A program made the translations under genes and the position numbers. The notes under the pieces are model-generated. The model was not told the DNA's origin and searched no databases. It worked only from the letters and a program-made list of their open reading frames with translations. From Dryococelus australis (Eukaryota; Arthropoda; Insecta; Phasmatodea; Phasmatidae): a DNA stretch of 64,000 nucleotides. The stretch covers positions 63,329,260-63,393,259 of the forward strand of contig CM057005.1 of NCBI GenBank assembly GCA_029891345.1, written 5' to 3'. Of this stretch, positions 11,165-22,189 are shown piece after piece. Each line of letters opens with the position of its first letter. Position 1 is the first letter of the stretch.

Positions 11165-12959
11165 TAAGTCAGTGTGTATTGTAAATAATGTATTTTGAAA
11201 CGGTTATTAAAATGTTTGAAATGTACGTGGCGTAGATAACTATTATTTCAGATCTGTTTTGAAGTGTAAATGTAACACCTTTACTCTATGGAAAACTAAC
11301 TTTACCGAAAATATTTGTGTCTCAAGCGTGTTTAATATTCGGATTGGTATTATCTACATATTTATCGTGTTTTCTTTCAGATAAAACTTGACAGGTTATA
11401 TAATAATTTGAGCCAGTGGCCGAATTGGCAGATTTTGTTAACAAAATGATCATGTGACCTGACTTCATATACAAAAATGGTGACGTATTTTGTATCTAGT
11501 GGATGTTAGCAGAAATACAAAATGACAGCATCAGTTCCATGTTTATTTTTGCTTTAAAAACATGCAAGTGCATAAGTAAAATTATTTTTAAAGCAAATAA
11601 TTGTATATAAAATACACTAGGCATGTTTTAAAAAGCAAGTAAGTGTTGTGTTATGTTTATATATTGCGTAACTATAAATCTTTTAAAAGTCCTTATTGCA
11701 TAGTTTATTATTTTCTTATTAATGTATTCGTAACATTCCAGTGATATTTGAAGAAATATTTTTCACTGTTAATGAAATAATCCATTGCCGCGAGTGCTAA
11801 ACCAGTGACTGTCAACGTCACAACTGATACCTATTAAATCACGAATTTACAAAATAACGAGCAAATTTTTGACTCTTCCATTTAAAGAGTGTATAATTAA
11901 AAATGCCAGTCTCGTGAGAAGAGGTGCAAAACAACGCTGTCTCATGAAAGACGTTAAACTAGAAAGTCTCTCCCAACCCCATCCAATTCGCTGTCACTAA
12001 AATTAACGGAGCCCCAGAAGTATGACTTTGCCATAACAAAATCAAGATAGATTGGAATGGTAATCTAAGTTTCTAGAGATCTCAAAATTTAGTTATCGTA
12101 TGTTCGGTATTCTGAATGCAAGTAGATGTTTAGATTTTTTACGTGCCATTTCTGTTTACAACCAGAATTTCTTATTTATTTTACATGTTTTGTGTGTGTA
12201 CAATCTGTGAAAATGACCAACACAAAACTACAAACAAGCAGCAGTAGAATTGCTATTGTTTTTCATCCGGTGATAAACAATTCCCACATTTCCTCTATCT
12301 GACTTAATCCAGAAAAAAAAAAACTTGTTTTTCTAAGTAAAATTGGTAAGCTTTCTTAGTTCGAATTTTTACGTGTGAGTGTATGTACATTTTCGATATA
12401 CAAGTTTTAAATGTTAATTTTAAATTTAAATCATTGCAGAATAGGGATTTTGTATATTACAAAGTGAATTTTTAATACTTTTATGGTAATCGTATTAATA
12501 CAATAATTGGGAAAATAAATACGGTATGGAAGTTATCTTAAATTAATGTATATTTCACCCAAGGCAAGGAGTAGGTAGGCTATATGTTTGCTCTGTTCGT
12601 CATACTAAGCAAACACATCTTGATGCTGTATAAGTCTTCTCTAGAGGAAATCATAGTTTCTGGTCTGAAACACTGAACAAATATTGGATTATACTAAATT
12701 TTCATTGTGAAATTGTGGAAATTTTATTACTTGAAATTACATGTGAATGTTAAGAAAATTAGTATATGTGAAATTGCCGCGGGCAGTTTACGCTCGTTTT
12801 AATAGTTTTTATCCATTTTACTGATTGGAAACTTTAAAAGTTGGCAAGTCTGGTATTATTAAAACATAACCAAACACTGTTGAGATGCCTTATGTTTGAA
12901 GCAAAACACAGAACTTTATTTATTGATAATATATATGAAGATACATTGGATCACTCGTG

Positions 12960-13310
12960 TGCTGGGGCTAGCAGTGAATATATTGCCATGCACACGTAGC
13001 TGGGCGAGCGCCTAGATCCTCTGCAGCGTGGCCAGGTGCAGTGACTCGCATCTGTCGATCGGTCCTAGATTCTCGAGGCTAGGCAGCTGTCGGTCGGTCG
13101 CTACAAGCCACCTGCTCCCCTCTACAAGATTATTCTGGCGGGCGGGGGCCAGCCAGTCGCCGCTAGTGCCATTGTTACAGGGCTGGTTTGCTTCATATCG
13201 GCGGCCCGGTGTTGATAAACGTACTGATGGATGCAATTCACGTCAATGTGTTGAATTTATACTAAATGTAGGCGGCATGTTGTCCTCTGCACTGGCACAA
13301 TGAGGCCCGG
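12960..13310. other. GC-rich island of unknown nature
   Basis: A sharply GC-richer block with open frames on both strands. The minus-strand frame includes NQPCNNGTSGDWLAPARQNN, which looks like retroelement or noncoding spacer sequence but is not recognised. It lies inside the nested transposon block. Confidence 0.3.
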
Positions 13311-13481
13311 CAGAGTTTACGGGAATATAAAAATTTAGTGCAGTCTACTTGAAATATCCAAAATTTGAAATATCTTCCAGAATTTTTCATAATAAACTTC
13401 TGACACGACATACAAGCACAAGGCCTTGCTCACCAAAATCTGGTATAAGAACACACATTATTTGCCCACACTTACCTATAG

Positions 13482-13647
13482 GCTATTCATGATAAAGTGA
13501 GCACTTTTGATAGCTCTCTCATTTGGTATAATAGTCAATAAATACATTTTATTTTAGTCAAGGCGTTAACTTCCTGTAGTGGTGAAATATATGCAAAAAA
13601 GGAAAAAGTAACTAGAGCTTCAAAAGTGCTCACTTTACTGCGAACAG
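13482..13647. mobile_element. Short MITE
   Basis: Inverted ends share TAAAGTGAGCACTTTTGA (left copy at about 13493, right copy complemented at about 13620-13637). The element is about 165 bp, flanked by TATA-like bases, with no reading frame. Confidence 0.75.
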
Positions 13648-15124
13648 TATATACCTTTATTCACTTTACACATAAAATTGACTTCACAAGGAAAAAAAAC
13701 CAAATGCCCACCAAAAACAGTAGCATATTATGTATGCATGGGTACACATAAACTTAAAAAAAAAATAAAACCATTGAAAAAGGGACATTGAATTATATTT
13801 GAAGTTATACATACACTAGTCTGCAATGTGCCGCTGTTTTTACAGTAAAAGAGGAGGAATAATGGAAGCGAAAAAAGACAGGGAAGGTACTGGCAGAGGC
13901 ATCATGTGACTTGGACAAAGAATCCTCCTCATTAATGGGGCCTGTAGCCCTCCATTCCCCCCCCCCCCCCCCTCCTCTTTCATGCACCATCAATGGACAA
14001 TACACTAGTCTCCCCTTCTGGAATGAAGTAATTTATTGCTTCACTTCACACTGCTTGGGACAACAAATGCCAAAGTCTATGACTGCAGCTTGAGAAGTGT
14101 GCCACCACTAATATCAGAAAAGGCTAGTTTCCCACAGTGAATAATAGAAACTTGTACCGCGGTTGGAGAAAAGGTCTACAAAAATAAATCCGCTCATAAC
14201 TGAAACCAAGTTTCAAGATACTGCGGTTGGTGGGATTAGTGTATCTATTTTTAGATTTGCTTCAAAATTTTGACTTTTTCGACCCTAACTTTTCACGGTT
14301 TCTTGGGATAGAGTCGTAATGGAGGGATTTTACTGTACTGTATAAGTGATAGCGTACCTAATCCAGCTATATTTGTAATTCCCGCCATGTTTATATTAGC
14401 AGTCACCCTACGTTTTCCATAAAATTAATATTTCATTTTTTTGTGATGAATCTGATGTTACGAGTACTCATAATTAAGTCAGTTTTTCACACTTTTATGA
14501 ACACTTGTAGGTACGGGATTTCACTGTATTACGGGTCCTTTCATCTAAAATTTCCAGCGACTATGGTTTTTAAGCTGATTGTTTATGCAAACGTCTGGTA
14601 ACTGGATGTGAAATACATCATGTGCGTTGCCGTTTATAACTGCTGTGCGGTGCGCTCTCTCATGTAGAGTTGTTCCGGTACCATGTTTTCAGATTCCGAT
14701 ACCAAAAAACCAATACCAATGCCCTTCATACTGAATTTTAGAAAAAGTATTACTGGTAATAATACATTAAAAACATTTCTCCTAGACTCCTAAATAAAGA
14801 AGAAAATGTCTTTAAATACTGTATATAATTTGTTGTAATCCGACACAAAATGCAAGCTGACCTAAAACTTTCAAACCCTCTGAAAATGCAAATAATGTGA
14901 CACCAATTAAAAGTCTAATTTTAAATGTCTCACACGCGCTATCAGCTAAGAGTGCATGGAGAAGTTATCGATTGGGAAGTGTCATGTCTGTTGGCTTATG
15001 AGGGGGTTGGGGGGATGATGACCTCTCCACGCCACTACCTGTTGACGACACCTTGCACACATGGCAAATGTCTGTCTTTTAAATTAATTAATCATATTTT
15101 ACTGCAAAGAAAACTTGTAATTTT

Positions 15125-15645
15125 GAGACACAAATGAGGCAATTATAATTGATTTCTTCACTGTCTTTAATAATTAATCATTCAAAACCACGTCCTCTTA
15201 TTTTTCCTGTCATCAGTTACACTGCACTCGGCTGGGTTCTTACCTACCCATTATTAGACGGCAAAAGGTTTCAAATAGGCACTTGCATATTATCAGTTTA
15301 TTCAAAGACTCGTGTCTATTGAAACAAATTAATGTAAATCCTCCGATGTCCCCTCAAGAAGTACTGAAAATGAACACTTATAATACAAGTCACTTGATGT
15401 TCAAACAGTTTTTTGCTGACAAGTTGTAGAGGGTTTGCTTTAGGGCATATAATTTTACTTCTGAAGATGCTGCCCTTTGAGTTAAATAAATATTAATTTT
15501 TAAAATCATATTAATTTTACTCCAGATACAATAGAAAACCAACCTTACCGGATAAAACAACCTTTAAACACAAAAGAAAACATCTTTACAAATAATAATT
15601 CCTTGATAAAATGATTTGCATAACATTTTCAGGTGGAACTATTTG
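15125..15645 (+). repeat. Left arm of a long inverted repeat
   Basis: This block reappears in reverse complement at about 16950-17455. Shared words in mirrored order include AACCACGTCCTCT, CCATTATTAGAC, AAGTCACTTGAT-like, CCAGATACAATA and AAATAATAATTC. The left arm lies inside the hAT element at 14665-16639, while the right arm lies outside it. Confidence 0.75.
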
Positions 15646-16045
15646 CTTTGAAATACAAGTGATGTTAGGTGCAACTATTTTGAGCGACGTATACTGTATT
15701 TACTCCTGTATAGTGTGCACCATGATTGTTGCAACAAGTTCCAGGGAAAAAATTTCTTTTAATAAAATTGCACCAAAAACTTGTGGCGTCCTGTTAGTAA
15801 GTATGGAACAAATTATTCTTTTTTGCATTAATGTGGGGTGATTGTGATATGTTTGCAAAATACTTTAATTAAATAACTTGGGTGCAAAAAGCCAAAATAA
15901 AAAAAAATCCGGAAACCTTCTACTACTCAACATTTTAATATTTGCCGCTTCGTTTTTCTCCTTTCTCCTTTTAACAGTGACCAGCTCTTTTATTTTTTGC
16001 CATGCTAGAATGTCGCACTATCCTTATATTAAAAAAAATGTCCCT

Positions 16046-16381
16046 CCCCCCCCCCCCCCCCCCCCCATCACTTAATTCCAGAACATGGCTTGCTAGCCTC
16101 TGCCATGGAAACAAAGAGGGCTTGGCAGAATTATCCACCAGCAACATCTGGGTGTTATTTTAAGGGGGGCTGTAAACACAGCACAACTCTGGTTTGCAGC
16201 TATATAGGATGTTAGCTGATAATGGGGGGGGGGGAGGGGAGGGGAGGGGGGGGGGTTCGACTTACACATAATTGAAGGGTTGCTGAGAAAGAAGGGAGAG
16301 GAGTGATGTAAGAGCGTGAGATGAGACAACGGACAGTCCCGCCACTTCCCCCAACAACCACTTTTTTTTTTTTTTTTTTTC
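16046..16381. repeat. Poly-C, G-rich and poly-T tracts
   Basis: C21 at 16046-16066, a nearly pure G tract broken by single A residues at 16224-16255, and a T run of about 19 at 16363-16381. The G tract has more than four runs of at least four G, so it could form a quadruplex. Confidence 0.9.
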
Positions 16382-16699
16382 TTCTTCTTCCAGAAATTGT
16401 TTTCCTTTATTTTTGGGGGAAAGGGTGATCTATACTACACGAGAAAATACTGTATTTGTTCTTATTTTTCTTTTTGTTTTATTGTGTGGTATATACAAAC
16501 CGAAATACTGTAATTTTTGTATAATAAACCTGACTTCATTGTCTACAACCGATACTAAAGTATACCCGATATAGATACAGCAGGAAAAGGTGAAGTATCT
16601 GCTATTCCGATACTTAGTATCAGTATCGGAACAACTCTAGTCTCATGTCTTGTCTCCTGAACACATCTGTCGACACTGTGTATGTGCGTCGATTGAGTC

Positions 16700-16930
16700 T
16701 GGCTTGCTACTTCCCCTGACGAGAGGGGAAGTGGTTACCCATACCAACTAGCGTGGCAACTTAGCACCTTATCTCTCTCTCCCTCTGTCTGTCTCTCAGC
16801 GGCGCACCTTCCTTCCTTTCCTCACATTCCGTTCTCACCACCAAGAGGGGAAGTTGTCCAGCAAAAGATAAAGCACATCCTCTCTCTCTCGGCCATGCCC
16901 GCTTCGTTTGCCTTCACACGCTGCCCCGCC
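16700..16930. repeat. Pyrimidine-rich low-complexity stretch
   Basis: Runs of CTCTCTCT-type sequence and two copies of GAGGGGAAGT lie between the hAT element and the right inverted arm. No gene is visible. Confidence 0.5.
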
Positions 16931-16949
16931 AGAAAAGGAAACTGCAAAA

Positions 16950-17455
16950 ATTTTACGCAAAACATTTTATCAAAGAATTATTATTTGAAAAGATGTTTTC
17001 TTATGTGATTAAATGTGGTATTTTTATGTAAGGTTGGTGTTTTATTGTATCTGGCGTATAATTAACATGATTTTAAAATGTAATATTTATTTAACTCAAG
17101 GGGCAGTATCTTCGCTAATAAAATTATATGCCCAAAAGCCATGTGCTTGAACTCTTCTTGTCGCCAAAAATTGTTTGAAAATCAAGCGACTTGTATTATA
17201 AGTGTAAAATTCATTTTCAGTAACTTCTGCGGGGAAATCGAAGATGTATATTAATTTATTCCAATAGACACGCATATTTTGAATAAACAGATAAAATGTA
17301 AGGACCTATTTGACACCTTTTACTGTCTAATAATGGGTAGGTAAGCACAGAGAAGAGTGCAGTGTAACTTACTACAGGGAAAATCAGAGGACGTGGTTTT
17401 CAATGATTAATTATTAGACAGTGAAGAAATTAATTATAATTGCCTTATTAGTAGC
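16950..17455 (-). repeat. Right arm of the long inverted repeat
   Basis: The reverse complement of 15125-15645 with scattered substitutions. It is probably a partial second copy of the element at 14665 in the opposite orientation. The arms and the ~1.3-kb spacer could fold into a large hairpin in single-stranded form. Confidence 0.75.
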
Positions 17456-17929
17456 GTATTTTGGCTTGTATAGGCTGCATGCATTTATAGGTCGTACCAG
17501 AAGTTTTCGATGAAAAATTAGGGCTAATTAATATTTCAAGTATAACCCTCATTGAATTTTTGTATTCCTGTAACTATTGTTAAGTCGCAATACCATACAA
17601 ACGTAATAATTTCCGACCTAATTTCTCCCCTACAAAACATTTGTAATAGAAAATTTGTGTTATGTTGCAATGCTTATGAATATACATTGTGCAATTACTA
17701 TTCCACACAGGATAACAGGAATTGAGAAAGCAAAACCACAGCAACATGTTACACAAAATGGCATCTTATCAGTGCGCACATGAAGAGCCACGGTGGGCGT
17801 GTAAACTACGTAAGAGATCTTTCCCTTGTACAGTAGAGAAATTATTTCCTCATGGATGACATCCTTGGGCGTGCTCCAATATGTTTATATTTTACACGTG
17901 TAGGATGAAGGTTATTTAGTTTATGATTG

Positions 17930-18435
17930 CGAGCAAACTTGACACGTGACCGGTTAGAATAATTATCACGGCAGTCGAGGATTCTGTCCGCTAGACCAAA
18001 AGCGGGGTGATAGAGTTAGATAGGCGACAAGAGGAGAGGGCTGTTCGTTAGTACTCACTCACTTCTTCTTGGGTGCCGTATTGGTGGTGTACTTTGTCCA
18101 GTTGTAGCGGGCTTGGCCCACACCGTGGCTGCGATTCCACAGGTGAGATTCATTGGTCCAGAAGTGGATGTTGTCCCAACCGAATCTAACCTCTGTTCCG
18201 GTCAACAATCCTCTTACCACAGAATTGCACGAAGGGTGAATATGTATGCACGGAAATACGAATAATACCACAACCGGAGCAGTCTATACTGACTCGTGCC
18301 TGAGTTAAGTGGCGTGGTCCCGTTCCGCCTGCCTTTCCGGTGTAGGTTGAGGAAGTGCACTCAACTGCCTGGCGGCATGGAGCGCTGCGTGTCGTTCCCT
18401 ACGCTTTTGGCCGTGCCTCTGGCTGATAGGCATAA
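17930..18435 (-). repeat. Family X copy 2, antisense, abutting the BEL element
   Basis: This copy aligns with 25050-25600 over its whole length, including GTCGAGGATT...CTAGACCAAA-like sequence at its low-coordinate end. On the minus strand, 18113-18244 encodes HIHPSCNSVVRGLLTG then TEVRFGWDN and FWTNESHLWN, and the frame stays open to a stop near 18059. The alignment stops near 18435, where the BEL integrase sequence begins abruptly. Confidence 0.65.
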
Positions 18436-18444
18436 AATCTCTGC

Positions 18445-19228
18445 TCACAGGTTACTGGGTACACTGGGTACAGTGGATGTGAATTTAATGCTGTTTGCAC
18501 ATGGGTAGTGACTATAGTGAGCTCTTTGAAGGTCAATATTTGGTTTCTCATTACTTTCCTTAAAACAGTCTTTGCTTGATGTGGAGCTGCAGGTGGGTTG
18601 AAATGAAAGTTGATGTGATGAGCCAGGGGAAAACTTTGAATAACTTTGAATAGCCTCTCTCAAGTCATCTGATCTAAGGTAATTCTGCCACGTGTTTTGC
18701 AACTGAGAAGCAGCACCCACAAAATTATTGCCACAGTCAGTGTATAAATCTGAGCAGATACCTCTAAGAGCAACAAAACGGTTGAGAGCTGCTAAGAAGG
18801 CCTCTGCAGTCAAGTCAAGACTCAATCTCTAAATGTACTGCTTTGATGGAAAAACAGATGAACACACAAATGTAGGCTTTCTGAGTATGTGCTTTCCTCA
18901 GTTTGCTGAGCCTAATGGTGAAGAAACCTGTGAAATCTACTCCAGTGCAAGTAAAAGGAGAGCTGGGTGTAACCCGAGCTGTGGGAAGATCACCCCTGAG
19001 CTGAGGAGTAAATTTGAGTTTGCATCGAAAACATTTTATGCATTTATGGACATACGACCAAACCAGGTTTCTAGCAGACAAAATCCAAAATTTCTGGGCT
19101 AACATTGCCTGCAGTAGTTGGGGGTCAGCATGTAAAAATGCCAAGTGGTAATGATTGATCAACGGCTTGACCACTTGGTTATCATGGGGGAGTATGATAG
19201 GGTGTTTGGTGCTATCAGGCAGGGACAA
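18445..19228 (-). pseudogene. BEL/Pao integrase remnant
   Basis: The HHCC zinc-binding part is visible in the 18815-19228 frame: two His in NHYHLAFLHAD and the CIKC pair. The first catalytic Asp follows in GVDFTG, after RVTPSSPFTC. The frame then shifts into 18445-18825, which has LTAEAFLAALNRFVALRGIC and the second catalytic Asp in YTDCGNNFVGA. The expected GGxWE glutamate region is frame-broken and the gene ends prematurely near 18440. At least two frame changes make it inactive. Confidence 0.9.
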
Positions 19229-19442
19229 GTTTTCTAGATGCTCGCCCGTTTGCCCTGATTAACCTTCTCAAGTCAAGAAAGGGCAACAAGCACTGGATGC
19301 GAGGTGAGCATGGTTTCCTTTTGTGTAGCAATTCAATTTCCTTCTGAAAGGTGGTTTGTTAGATCACCCAACAAATCCAGTGAGGGGCCTGGGTGATTGC
19401 AGCAGGAGTCAGATGACCTTCACAGCAATGCACTTCTTTAGT

Positions 19443-20132
19443 TCAGTAGAAAAATCTCATGATCCATGCAACTGTGTGTTGTAGCTTCAATCCTAAGGGA
19501 ATGGTTTCAAACAGTGATAATAAAGTAGCTGGACCAGTAACAATTAATGCTGCTGAATCAAGTGGCTTCACATCGGGTAAGTCCTGCAAGGGTTGTGGCC
19601 AATGAGAAGTAGGAAGTGCTAACCACCTGGGTGCAGACCACCACATGTGATCGGGGGTCAATTGTTTTGGTAACAAACCTCGCGAGGCACAGTCAGCAGG
19701 GTTATCAGTGGAGAGCACATGTTTGGACATGTCCATTCTTGAATCTGGGTGACTATTACAACATGGGTCTTGAGGGTATTAGAGGGGGCTTTTGATCCAA
19801 GAAAGTGTTACACTTGAGTCTGACCATGCAATCATCGATAATTTTTATAGGCCTGCCCAAGAAGCTGCCGACAATGAGACAAAAGCTTTGATAAGAGGCG
19901 GGCACCACATAATTCAAGACGTGGTAGAGAGACATGTTTCAGAGGAGCAACTTTGGTCTTGGCAATCACTATACTGACCGTAATTTATTCGCTTGCGCTG
20001 ACAGCGGAGGTACGCTACAGCTGAATAGCCCTTTTCGGATGCATCTGAGAAGCCATGCAGTTGCAAGTCTACAGCCTCAGGACAGGCAAAGGGACGAGGT
20101 ATGGAAAGCTGATACACTGCTGAGTGTGTCAA
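19443..20132 (-). pseudogene. BEL/Pao RNase H and linker remnant
   Basis: The 19914-20132 frame has HGFSDASEKGYSAVAYLR, the start of the RNase H fold with its catalytic Asp. The 19443-19736 frame has STDNPADCASRGLLPKQL and MWWSAPRWL, the conserved linker before the integrase. The stretch between (19737-19913) is no longer open in one frame. Confidence 0.85.
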
Positions 20133-20844
20133 GGAAAACTGCTGCTATTCCTACAGCCAGTCCCTGCAGCCACAACAATTGCATGAATACCTTTGCCAAC
20201 ATCACAATAGGAGAGAGCCATACCAATGGCTGAAATATTTTAGCAATGCACAACAGAACAGCTCGTTTGGAATTCTCTTCTGTTATATTATCCACATAGT
20301 AAGCGAAAGTGTTATTGGTAACCTGCCACTGAATTCCAAGAACACCACATGATTGAGTAGAATCCTGAAACGTGAGCGTTTCACAATCTGCTTTGGATAG
20401 CCCTTCCAACAGCTCAGGCCTGTTAGTTACCCATTTGCGGAGCTCAAACCCACCTTTTTTCAATAACTTAATCAGCTCCTGCAAGAGCAGAGCATCTTCA
20501 AGGGAGGCAGCTCCAGTGACAATGCCATCAACTAAAGTTTCATTTCTCAGTACCTTTGAGGCATGGGGGTATAGGTTACCTTCATCCTCGGTCAACTGGT
20601 GCAGTGTTCGTATGGCCAAAAAATGGGAACATTTTACAACAAAAGTCACAGTGTTCAACTGAAAGACCTGTGATTCCTCCACAGGGTCAGGACGCCACAG
20701 GATCAACTGATATTTTCGGTCATTTGGATGTACAAGGATCTGGCGATACATCTGCTTCACATCACAACAAAAGACTACTGAGTGGGTCCTAAATTTACAA
20801 ATAATGTCATTGATGTCAGCCTGAAGCTTGGCACCAGAAAACAA
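20077..20844 (-). pseudogene. BEL/Pao reverse transcriptase remnant
   Basis: A 255-codon open stretch. Motif A is intact: FCCDVKQMYRQI, with the metal-binding Asp at residue 28. The motif that should be aromatic-V-D-D reads LVDG at residues 104-107, so one catalytic Asp and the aromatic residue are lost and polymerase activity is not expected. LRKWVTNRPELL and GVLGIQW are further family landmarks. The N-terminal fingers part upstream of 20844 is out of frame. The closing part, from residue about 200 on, is garbled. Confidence 0.9.
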
Positions 20845-21199
20845 GAGTTACTCAATGAATGTCCATGGGGCAGTTTAGCACTAGCATCGAAAACTACTCT
20901 TGAGTTTTGTTGTTGAATTAGTGGACTTCAGCACTTCATGATTAGGAATGTAGTACACTCCTGGTTCTTGTGTTCACTGTCCATGCCACCGTTCCATGTG
21001 CTGCCGACTTTTATACTCTTCCATGACCTCCCCGTACATGCGACGAATATCAGGTTGAGTGAGGAGGCAGTGTTCCAGTGATTTTAATCGTCTCTCAGCA
21101 ACCATCAGCGAGTTCCCTGGAACTACCTCTTGATGAAAGGGAAGATGTACCCCATAGCATCCACAGGGGAGCCAATAATGTGTGTCTACATAATGTGTT

Positions 21200-21955
21200 T
21201 CACATGCTAAATAATCAGGGGAGGATTACTTAACAACAGGGGCTCTTCCAACTCCCAGAATTTTCTTAGTGTTGCTTCCAATGAGGTCACACACAGTAAG
21301 ACAGTGGGTGAGCTCGTTCATCCAGTTGTCCGAGATGCTGCTTCTGGACATTTTCGCATCAAAATCCAGCCAAACTCAGTTTCAAGTGCAATTGGTAAAC
21401 CCTCTCCCAGGCTGAATTTGCCACCTATGAGAACCCCAGAAAAAACTCTGCTCCCAAAATGAAATCTTCCAGTCCAGGGGTGTCGAATGCTGTATCAGCA
21501 AGTGGAAGAGAGCAAACCTTTTGCCGAATACCCATGTCCACTTAAGTAGGAGGCAGTAAATGGGTGATTTTTGAAACAACTAGCAATGACTGAGAGGTTA
21601 AAAATGAGTGAGCTGCAACCGGTGCAATCGTAGTAGTGACAATACCATGAATTTTAACATGGCATTGAGACAAGCCCGATACTTGGTCAATACTCTGGGA
21701 ACGAGGCAGACACAATTATTGAGCCAGACTTTCCATGACAAAATTTCCTTGTGCCGCACTATCTAATATTACCCGACAGTTGTGGTACTGACCCTGTCAT
21801 CCTGAATCTTAATTAGTGCAGTCGACAACAACACAGTGGTACAAGCACTTTTACGGGCTGAAAGGCCAACAAATGTTGAGTTCTGAGATTGAGTATCAGG
21901 TGCAATATTTGTTGGTGAATGACAGGTTGCCTCTGGAACTGATTCTGAAGACCCT
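21200..21955 (-). pseudogene. BEL/Pao protease-region remnant
   Basis: Between the gag knuckles and the reverse transcriptase the frames are short. The 21382-21579 frame contains LFHLLIQHSTPLDWKISFWE, which matches the position and style of the 'LADP.F..PG.ID.LLGAE' segment of BEL/Pao proteins. No intact D-(S/T)-G protease motif was identified with confidence. Confidence 0.5.
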
Positions 21956-22189
21956 TCATTTAGACATCTGATCTACATGTAACGAGTGGTGCTTCTGCCG
22001 ACACTGACTGCACGTATGATGTGAAGAGCAATTAGCTACCATGTGAGCAGACGTAAGATAATTGAAACACAGTCGTTTGCTGTGCACCAACTGCTGCCTC
22101 TCATTTAGAGATTTACCTAGAAAGTCTGAACATCGATAAATAGAATGGGACATCTGGTGACAACACACACATTTAGCTGGAGCTGACAA
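21956..22189 (-). pseudogene. BEL/Pao gag zinc knuckles
   Basis: The 77-codon frame has a perfect C-x2-C-x4-H-x4-C knuckle (Cys7, Cys10, His15, Cys20). A second one has its second Cys changed to Tyr (Cys41, Tyr44, His49, Cys54), and a further C-x2-C-x3-HH unit follows. These knuckles bind genomic RNA in retroelement Gag. The frame overlaps the upstream gag frame by a few codons. Confidence 0.85.

Larger units (their letters stand above)
8111..12852. mobile_element. hAT-like element with 18-bp identical termini
   Basis: The left end CAGACTTGCCAACTTTTA and the complemented right end are identical over 18 bp. The six bases flanking each side are GTATTA, a possible short target duplication. Two further elements lie inside. 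The termini are of the same family as the copies at 8390 and 35198. Confidence 0.6.
7742..14335. mobile_element. Second nested pogo-like element
   Basis: The left terminus CAGTAGAACCTCTCTACTAT follows TA at 7740-7741. The complemented right terminus CAGTAAAATCCCTCCATTAC is followed by TA at 14336-14337. About 18 of 26 terminal bases agree and both ends are TA-flanked. The pairing is by eye and less certain than for the inner elements. Confidence 0.4.
6672..14526. mobile_element. Outermost TA-flanked DNA transposon of a nested block
   Basis: The left end (after TA at 6670-6671) reads CCGTGAAGTCCCGTACCTAC. The right end, complemented, reads CAGTGAAATCCCGTACCTAC and is followed by TA at 14527-14528. 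Matching inverted ends over about 24 bp with TA flanks fit a Tc1/mariner-pogo element. The roughly 7.9-kb span is explained by later insertions. No transposase reading frame remains. Confidence 0.5.
14665..16639. mobile_element. hAT-type element with 8-bp target duplication
   Basis: The termini are TAGAGTTGTTCCGGTAC on the left and TAGAGTTGTTCCGATAC on the complemented right. The flanking octamers CTCTCATG (14657-14664) and GTCTCATG (16640-16647) match at 7 of 8 positions, the duplication length of hAT elements. There is no transposase frame. The interior holds poly-C, poly-G and poly-T tracts. Confidence 0.8.
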
